Source of the DNA: Nemertoderma westbladi
Lineage: Eukaryota; Xenacoelomorpha; Nemertodermatida; Nemertodermatidae
Assembly (NCBI GenBank): GCA_032718475.1
Contig: JAUCBJ010004546.1
Location: 1 to 24,569, forward strand
Direction of reading: 5' to 3'
Length of the DNA: 24,569 nucleotides
Position numbers and translations under genes: made by a program. The notes under the pieces are model-generated. The model saw only the letters and a program-made list of their open reading frames with translations, was not told where the DNA came from and ran no database searches. How positions within the stretch are numbered: position 1 is the stretch's first letter; the number at the start of each line of letters is the position of its first letter. Of this stretch, positions 18,307-24,569 are shown piece after piece.

Positions 18307-18620
18307 CGCGCATATTTCTATCTTTTAAACACCTTTTTCAAACGCGTGTAGCTAAAGAATGAAAGCGAAAATAAAATTTATGACTCACCCAGTAAGGGGG
18401 AGGTAGGTGAAACTATCCATGTTTCAAATTTCATACAATCTCATTAAGATTTGTAAAAAAAAAATTTATGGGGGGGGGGTTATGCCGGACCTAAATTTAT
18501 TTTATCGTCCCCCCCACTTTTGGGAACGTGGCTGCGCCCCAGAACGAAACAGCAGCAGAAACGAAAGTAACAACCGCCTCTGTGGAAGGAACCCAGAGAG
18601 AGCCTGAATGGCCAGACTAT
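18307..18620. other. Intergenic stretch with a G-run, no gene seen
   Basis: It contains an A-run followed by a G-run near 18459-18479 and a tcgtccccccc run at 18508-18520. The open frames here overlap repeats and are not protein-like. Confidence 0.45.
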
Positions 18621-19150
18621 TCACCGGATTCCATCCACAGTAGCGGGTAAGACTGGGCTTCTGCGGAGCCACATTGCAGCATTCCCACGCCACAAACAAA
18701 CAGACAGGCGCTGCCTGACATGATGCCTGACTGCATCCGACGCGGGAATGCTGCAACGCAGGCTCTTCACCTTCAGACGCGCTATCTCCCGCAAGATGGC
18801 GCTGGAGTGCAGGTCCCAACCACCAAGAGCCTCCACTACGAGAGGGGTGAACCCGACCCCGAAGCTGTGACACTCCTCGGCGTGGGCCACGATCTTACGC
18901 TCCCGGGCGACAATGAGGGCATGTCCAGGGGTAGTGGCGGCATGGGACATAGTTCGGGACTGGAGAGGGGAGATAACAGTGACATCGAGTGCCATGGGTT
19001 GACCCCTCTTCCAGTTGGGGAGGTATACATCGGCCGGACGGCTGCGGGAGCCAGAGATCAGGCCAGGAACTTCACTCCGGGGCGCTAGAGCAGCTGATTG
19101 GGCTGCTTGGAAAATAGCAAATTTGTATAAATTGGGGCAGTTTGTTACTG
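18621..19150 (-). pseudogene. Retroelement-type ORF fragment, possible PD-(D/E)XK nuclease domain
   Basis: A minus-strand frame is open from about 19150 to a stop at 18621-18623. It reads AALAPRSEVPGLISGSRSRP, then ADVYLPNWKRG, then ALDVTVISPLQ, then a GHALIVARERK segment, then GFTPLVVEALGGW, and ends TVDGIR-stop. From memory this block is widespread in fish and invertebrate genomes as the C-terminal part of reverse-transcriptase-type repetitive ORFs. The spacing R-P-x-D, then A-L-D-V-T, then a downstream E-R-K resembles the restriction-like endonuclease core of R2/NeSL-type LINEs (inference). The first ATG (18995) is internal. No RT domain is present upstream, so it is a truncated remnant. 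It is GC-rich compared with its flanks. Confidence 0.62.
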
Positions 19151-19621
19151 CAGGGACTGCTACAGTATATTAGTACTATAGTACAGGCACACCGTAAATC
19201 CAGACTTCGCTAGCGAAGGTCATGTTGTTTTTGTTACTGGTAACCAGTTAGAATGATAAACATACACATTCTGGGGTAAAAAATTATGGAGAATCTATTT
19301 CTGGTATTAATTTTTCAATTATCTGTTGCTTTCGTGTATTGTTTTCTATATTTTTTGTGTTTATAAATTATGTAGTTCCTTCCGTTATGTCATTTTGAAG
19401 TCCTTCGTTATCAGTAGTCCTTGAGAGCAGCAGTCACCGGTACAAGCACTGCAGCACTGTATACTTGCTTATTTATACGGCGAACGGAGAGTAAACTGGA
19501 CAACGGCAAGGCACAAGGAGGAGCGAACAGGGGTTCCCGGAACAACGGCAAGGAGGAGCGAATACGGCGAATGGGAGTACCTGGAGCCGCGAGCCCGAAC
19601 GCCCATGAGAATGTCCCATTA
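19151..19621. other. Intergenic stretch with a short GC-rich direct repeat, no gene seen
   Basis: caacggcaagg followed by aggagcgaa occurs at 19501-19527 and again, without the 7 extra bases, at 19543-19562. Nearby tacggcgaa words also repeat. A small hairpin, cttcgctagcgaag, is at about 19205-19218. The open frame 19421-19654 is not convincing. Confidence 0.4.
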
Positions 19622-19898
19622 AGTGGTAAAGTGGTATTAATTGGTGTAAAGTGATATTATTTGGTGCAAATATAACTTATTTGATGCATAACAAATATAT
19701 TGGTGTTGGTGAAAAAACATATAATTTGGTGAAAAATGTCAAATAATTTGGTGTTTTCTGATATTATTTGGTGCACAATGATTTATTTGGTGGTGGGTAT
19801 TTTTTTGGTGTGGGAAGTGATATAATTGGGTGAATAACGTAACCACTTTGGTGCAAAAGTGACATGTTTTGGTGTAATATGAGTAAATCGTAGCTAAT
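19622..19898 (+). repeat. Element D2: second copy of the right arm of D
   Basis: It is closely similar to 15792-16056 in the same orientation, ending at the shared gtaaatcgtagctaat. D2 has an extra ggtgaaaaa segment and a few substitutions. The left (caccaaa) half of D is missing, so this is a truncated or solo arm. The 3.6 kb between the copies holds elements F and G and the ORF fragment at 18621-19150. Confidence 0.8.
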
Positions 19899-19976
19899 TT
19901 CATCAAATATTGAGTTGGTAGCCTTCAACATTTGTCTCAGCACGAACGACAGCAGACAACGGTTGAAAACAGCGGT

Positions 19977-20034
19977 TGGGTACCGTTATGCTGTGCTGAG
20001 CTCACTCGCTTACTTCGTTGCTCGTCCCACATTG
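19977..20034 (-). repeat. Inverted single copy of the gtggggcgagc repeat
   Basis: On the minus strand it reads gtgggacgagcaacgaagta, then agcgagtgagctcagcac, matching unit 1 of the array at 12780. Confidence 0.6.
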
Positions 20035-20856
20035 ATAGATATATAGGGGCCTAGAAATACTGTAATAGACAGACTAATACAGTAGGCACAAGAACTGGTG
20101 GGGCACCCCGGCCAGAGGTACAGTGATAAAATCACATGGTCTGTCAGAGGAGTAAGGGTAATATACATACAGTAGGCCTACACCCATCGGCTATAAGGTT
20201 AATTTTATGGTTTCAAGGTCTCTTGAGACTTGGGAGATACCTACAGATACTGTTTATGTTAATTAATGGGATATATTGATATAAGGTAAACTATTTATCA
20301 GGTTTGATAGATTAGACAGGATATTATAAACATGTCTGACTATATTATCATAATAAACTGGACGAAAATAAACAAATACTGTAGAACAACAGCAAAAATA
20401 ATTAATTTAATTGGTTTCCTTTTACATCCTGCAATATAAATAATAATTTCAGCGAGAATTACCTAAATAATATGTAAGATATCGGTGCATAACTGACAGT
20501 TTATCTGCCGTCCTTGTATGCCTCGTGTATTCGATGTGAGTGTGTATCAATAGTGTGTGCAACAGTGGTGCTCAACGTATGTGCGTCCTCTGACCCAAGA
20601 CCATAATGACCATACACGGGTCAGGTATGGTATGAAGGTGGTGTGTACTTGCATACCGCCAGCACTACCGTACATGTATACTGTTCGGCCCGAGGCTGAC
20701 CTCTCAGTATAAGGATTATATATAGACATATATATATATATATTATATATATACCGGTATATATTATTCCGTAACGAACATGTATCACACAGACTCCAAG
20801 AAACAGATGGGATTGGACGACTGACAAACCAAGAATGACTTAAACGATTGGGGACA
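20035..20856. other. AT-rich stretch with an AT microsatellite, no gene seen
   Basis: An imperfect tatata run spans about 20718-20766 and includes the palindrome ataccggtat. Nothing else is recognised. Short open frames across the microsatellite are spurious. Confidence 0.5.
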
Positions 20857-20867
20857 TTAGTGCCCGC

Positions 20868-21199
20868 GAGACGTTAGTTCCCGCAGGCACTAATCTCTTG
20901 GAACTTTAGTGCCAGCGGGTCATTAGTGCCCAGGAACCATGTCTACAAGTGAGACGTTAGTGCCCGCAGGCACTAATGTCTTAGAACTTTAGTGCCAGCG
21001 GGTCATTAGTGCCCGGGAACCATGTCTACAAGTGAGACGTTAGTGCCCGCAGGCACTAATGTCTTAGAACTTTAGTGCCAGCGGGTCATTAGTGCCCGGG
21101 AGCCATGTCTACAAGTGAGACGTTAGTGCCCGCAGGCACTAATGTCTTAGAACTTTAGTGCCAGCGGGTCATTAGTGCCCGGGAACCATGTCTACAAGT
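20868..21199 (+). repeat. Four tandem 83-bp units (left outer array of element E)
   Basis: Units start at 20868, 20951, 21034 and 21117, exactly 83 bp apart, with a partial fifth at 21200. Each contains gagacgttagtgcccgcagg, then cactaatgtcttagaacttt, then agtgccagcgggtcattagt, then gcccgggaaccatgtctaca plus agt. Units 2-4 are almost identical, while unit 1 carries several differences. Confidence 0.92.
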
Positions 21200-21814
21200 G
21201 AGACGTTAGTGCCCGCGAGTCATTAGTGGCCGAATTGTGTTTGGATGTTAGTACATAGTTAAGGCAATCCGTTATTTTCTTAAACCCTATTCAACCAAAG
21301 TCATCGACATACACTAATTTAATTAAATAAAAGTACTACTTTACTTTTAATTCGTCGACAAAATGTCAGACAGTTGAATAAAAGATAAAAGATCCAAGTT
21401 GAAATTTAAATGTTAAATAACGAGATGCGGGAACTAAAGACTGGAAATTTGTACCTTTGAAGTTTGAAGAAAGTAACGACTCGTTTGCATCAGCACGAAC
21501 TAAAGAAGCGGGAAATGTCTTCCTGGCCTGTATGATGTACAGTATTACATATACTGTACTAACTAAGTCGCAAGGCGGGCACTAATTTATCGCGGGCACT
21601 AAGGTGTCACGGGCACTAACGTCCAAAGACCCTTAACCCCAACAAACTGCCTCCCATCTAATATAATACGCAGTCGTATAAGCAGACAAATCACAATCGC
21701 AATTAGTGCGATGTGTGAAATGTTATCCCGATCCGCAACCTGGGAAACGGCCCCAGAGCAGTTTACTCTGCTAAGGGAATATTATTATTATCATATTTTT
21801 AAACTACTCCTTCA

Positions 21815-21917
21815 CCCCCCCCCCCCCCCCCCGCCCCCCAAAAAAAGCTCGTGTTGCGCCACGCCCACTTGCATCTGCCATTATTGGTGGGGAGTGTTAC
21901 CCCCCCCCCCCCCCCCC
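21815..21917. repeat. Two poly-C tracts in the loop of element E
   Basis: Eighteen C at 21815-21832 (then g and six C) and eighteen C at 21900-21917, with 60 bp of mixed sequence between. The open frame across them (21711-21947) gives a poly-proline artefact. Confidence 0.85.
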
Positions 21918-22663
21918 TCCACCTGTAGCAGCGCCACCGTTAAATGACACTGCACATGACTCTCAGGGGGAAATCAACTGATTGTAATTACACCAGTCAT
22001 GATATAAAATCAATCACCAATCCCGATTAAACCTCGTCTCGTTATAAAGTTTTATTGATATAAGGTGAATGGGAGGGCAGTTTACTTCTATACTATTAAA
22101 TTCACCAATTTATGGAACATAATGACCTTGAAAGGAACAACAGCATTATGAGAAAAATTATTTAAACGAACGAATACACATGTCAACTTGATTTACGACA
22201 TTAGCTAATTGATTACAAACAAACACGGAAGACTCTGGGGAAGACAACCCCTTCAACAACCTCTCCTAGGCTCCAACTAGTCTGCCAGAATATGAGTCAT
22301 CAATATTAAAAATAGAATCCCGACTCACAACATGAACAATAACCAATTCCCACTGCCCTACACAATGAATCTATTATTCCAATCCAAATAAAATCGACGT
22401 AATACTGTACACTACTACGTAATACTGTATAAGCTGGTGTACTGTAGCAGATAATTTCCACCCCCCTAAAAATTCACCCCTCAGTGTATTCTTACCCCCA
22501 TGATATTTTAAATTTCAATATAATTAGCAAGTTTAAATTCGATATAAGCCTACAGTTAAGCGAACAGTAACCAGACGACCACACATACCTCCAGTACACA
22601 GACAAACACACGCTGGAGATTTGTATATATACTGTAATATATAATTCTTCTTGAGGTCTTGGG

Positions 22664-22975
22664 ACGTTAGTGCCCGCGGGCACTAATGTCTCATTACCTT
22701 TAGTGCCCGCGGAGGCCGCGGTCACTTAGTCGCATTATCGCGGGCACTAATGTCCCATAGGACGTTAGTGCCCGCGAGACGTTAGTGCCCGCGGGCACTA
22801 ATGTCTCAGTACCTTTAGTGCCCGCGGAGGCCGCGGTCACTTAGTCGCATTATCGCGGGCACTAATGTCCCATGGGACGTTAGTGCCCGCGAGACGTTAG
22901 TGGTAGTGCCCGCGGTCACTTAGTCGCATTATCGCGGGCACTAATGTCCCATAGGACGATAGTGCCCGCCTCGCG
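22664..22975. repeat. Right inner array of element E with 20-bp perfect palindromes
   Basis: TTAGTGCCCGCGGGCACTAA is a perfect palindrome at 22667-22686 and again about 115 bp later near 22783-22802. Between them are ggaggccgcggtcacttagt and cgcattatcgcgggcactaa. A third, shortened unit follows to about 22975. Confidence 0.88.
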
Positions 22976-23160
22976 ACTTAGTTAGTATATGTAATAAATA
23001 CAACAGGCCAGGAAGACATTTCGCGCTTCTTTAGTTCTTGCTGATGCCAACGAGTCGTGACTTTCTCCAAACTTCAAAGGTACAAATTTCCAGTCTTTAG
23101 TTCCCGCATCTCGTTATTTAACATTTTAAGTTCAACTTCGATCTTTGTTTTATTAAAATT

Positions 23161-23415
23161 TTTTTTCTACCTCAGCTAGACATGGTAGTATTTATATTAT
23201 TTGGATTTGCGGTAAAGTCTTCAAGGAATAAGGATTAAGCAACGGCGTTTGATTGTTTATATATAATCTACTTTTGATTGAGTATCGTTTAATTTGTTTA
23301 ACTTTACTGGAGACAGTGTGTAATAAAATAGAACAAGGTGCAGTACTCACAGTATAATCGTCCGAGGACGCACTAACTCTGATATATTATAATGAATTAA
23401 TGATTTCAAGAAAAA
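23161..23415. other. Segment present only in the right arm of element E
   Basis: In the left arm the two inner domains are joined directly at about 21381-21391. In the right arm they are separated by these roughly 255 AT-rich bases. It is either an insertion here or a deletion in the left arm. No TIR or duplication is visible at its edges. Confidence 0.6.
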
Positions 23416-23578
23416 TACTCAGTGGACTGTCTGACATTTTGTCGACGAATTAAATGTAAAGTAGTACATTTTTTAATTAAATTGGTGTATGTTAATGGAG
23501 GAGGCCGTTGACGATGACTTTGGTTGAATGGGGTATAAGTAAGAAGAAAAACGGATTGCTTTATACTAACTTCCAAAT

Positions 23579-24094
23579 ACAATGCGGGCACTAATGACTC
23601 GCGGGCACTAACTTCTCACTTGCAGACAAGGTCCTCGGGCACTAATGACTCATGGGCACTATAGTCCTGAGACATTAGTGCCCGCAGGCACTAATGACTC
23701 GCGGGTTCTAACTTCTCACTTGCAGACAAAGTCCTCGGGCACTAATGCCTCGCGGGCACTAATGTCTCACTTGCAGACATTGTTCCCGGGCACTAATGAC
23801 TCGTGGGCACTATAGTCCTGAGACATTAGTACCCGCGGGCAGTAATGACTCGCGGGCACTAACTTCTGACTTGCAGACAAGGTCCTCAGGCAGTAACATC
23901 TCGCGGGCACTAATGTCTCACTTGCATACAAATCATCGGGCACTAATGACACGCGGGCACTAACGTCTCACTTGCAGACATGGTACCCGTGCGCCGGGCA
24001 CTAATGACTCGCGGGCACTAACGTCTCACTTGCATACAAATCATCGGGCACTAATGACACGCGGGCACTAACGTCTCACTTGCAGACATTAAAT
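23579..24094 (-). repeat. Right outer tandem array of element E
   Basis: It repeats gcgggcactaacgtctcact, then tgcagaca, then a variable gttcc/tcctc part, then gggcactaatgactc. On the minus strand these words align with the 83-bp unit of the left array. Unit lengths vary (about 58-95 bp), so it is less homogeneous than the left array. Confidence 0.85.
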
Positions 24095-24569
24095 TAAATT
24101 CAGGTATACTCCGGGGGTGGAGAATCTGTTGGGGGTGTAGAGGGTCTTGCCACGAGGTGTAAAAATAATTAAATGTTACCGTATGCGCATTTCACCCGTT
24201 GCGGGCGTCCTCAGCGGTTCATTGTTATAATATAAACATTAAAAATAGATCAATTTAAATAAAATGGTAGGACTACCGACATAACCTAAGAACATGTACA
24301 CGTGAAATGGTGGTGCAGCATAACTGGAGAAACAGATTAAAGATAGATTAAGTTATTATAATTCAGTAATTATATGTAATTATTATGTACCACAGTGGTA
24401 AATCAGGAGGTCTGCAGGTTGTTGGTTGGGGTAGCAGTCTGCATGTGGGCGGGCTGCCTGTGGCTGTTTGGTCACTACCGGTATCAAGGATGCGGGCTGA
24501 CGAGCTGCTGCAGACAAGGGGGGGTTTAGGGCCTAACGCAAACATACAGTGGGTCAATAGAACTTAAGG
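24095..24569. other. Terminal stretch, no gene seen
   Basis: Mixed sequence with several taat and G-rich words. The overlapping short frames on both strands at 24363-24567 shadow each other and show no family resemblance. Confidence 0.45.

Larger units (their letters stand above)
20857..24094. mobile_element. Element E: 3.2-kb foldback element with gcgggcactaa words
   Basis: The left arm (20857-21630) and right arm (22664-24094) are inverted copies. Order from each end inward: outer tandem array (20868-21235; 23579-24094); inner domain 1 (21236-21380; 23416-23578), sharing gcaatccgtt, ttcaaccaaagtcatcg and attcgtcgacaaaatgtcag; inner domain 2 (21391-21575; 22976-23155), sharing aacgagatgcgggaactaaa, gactggaaatttgtaccttt and aatgtcttcctggcctgt; inner gcgggcactaa array (21576-21625; 22664-22975). 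The right arm has about 255 extra bases (23161-23415). The middle (21640-22660) has two C-runs and no gene. Exact ends and target duplication are not resolved. Confidence 0.85.

Noticed and set aside
18502-19088. Plus-strand frame 18720-19088 and minus-strand frame 18502-18873
   Set aside because: They shadow the minus-strand retroelement frame 18621-19150, which alone carries recognisable conserved strings.
15792-19898. LTR retrotransposon with D1 and D2 as LTRs
   Set aside because: D1 is half of a larger inverted structure. I see no TG/CA ends, primer-binding site, gag or pol, and the interior consists of independent elements.
21711-21947. Frame with a poly-proline segment
   Set aside because: The prolines come from the two poly-C tracts and nothing else supports coding.
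20868-24094. CRISPR-like array of regularly spaced repeats
   Set aside because: The units are contiguous 83-bp tandem copies without unique spacers, lie in inverted arms of a foldback element, and the context is eukaryotic.

Overview
The window looks like an AT-rich, repeat-dense nuclear genome segment from a metazoan, probably a marine invertebrate. The species is not identifiable from sequence alone. Support for this: one spliced metazoan gene with GC-rich exons in an AT-rich background, fragments of non-LTR retrotransposons, and many inverted-repeat (foldback/MITE-like) elements. I see no bacterial operon, tRNA, rRNA or CRISPR array.

The only convincing host gene is on the minus strand at 2453-6123. 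It is a two-exon LDL-receptor-family gene that splices cleanly (GT donor, AG acceptor, codon split between bases 2 and 3) into a predicted 912-residue protein. Domain order: signal peptide, eight LDLa repeats, EGF-A, calcium-binding EGF-B, six-bladed YWTD propeller, EGF-C, short Ser/Thr stalk, transmembrane helix, and a tail with FxNPxY plus a second NPxY. This is the vertebrate VLDLR/LDLR architecture, but in two exons instead of the roughly eighteen known in vertebrates. Its 932-bp intron holds two poly-C tracts (poly-G in the transcript) and a dead reverse-transcriptase fragment. A 640-bp inverted-repeat element begins about 120 bp upstream of the start codon.

Layout: 1-490, retrotransposon tail fragment. 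490-2450, AT-rich with a 14-bp inverted repeat. 2453-6123, LDLR-type gene. 6244-7270, two inverted-repeat elements. 7270-8860, AT-rich with a dispersed direct repeat. 8862-9690, element A (words like attgggcaagtg). 10226-12592, element B, a 2.4-kb TIR element carrying a frameshifted Cys-rich ORF, a perfect interrupted palindrome and a nested TA-flanked element whose empty site can be read from sister repeats. 12780-12970, short tandem repeats. 13862-14991, element C, 15-bp arrays on both arms with a 10-bp target duplication. 15042-15354, tandem duplication. 15480-16056, element D1. 16164-18176, element F, TA-flanked with 46-bp TIRs and nested element G. 18621-19150, ORF fragment resembling a retroelement C-terminal nuclease domain. 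19622-19898, second copy of the right arm of D. About 20857-24094, element E, a 3.2-kb foldback with 83-bp tandem units outside, an inner inverted domain, and arrays of a 20-bp palindrome.

The main unexpected theme is that at least six differently sequenced elements share one architecture: arms built from tandem copies of a short family-specific word, with the opposite arm carrying the reverse complement. No transposase gene is visible, so all look non-autonomous. Element C shows the signature of transposition (10-bp duplication, matching ends), and the element nested in B shows a clean TA insertion.
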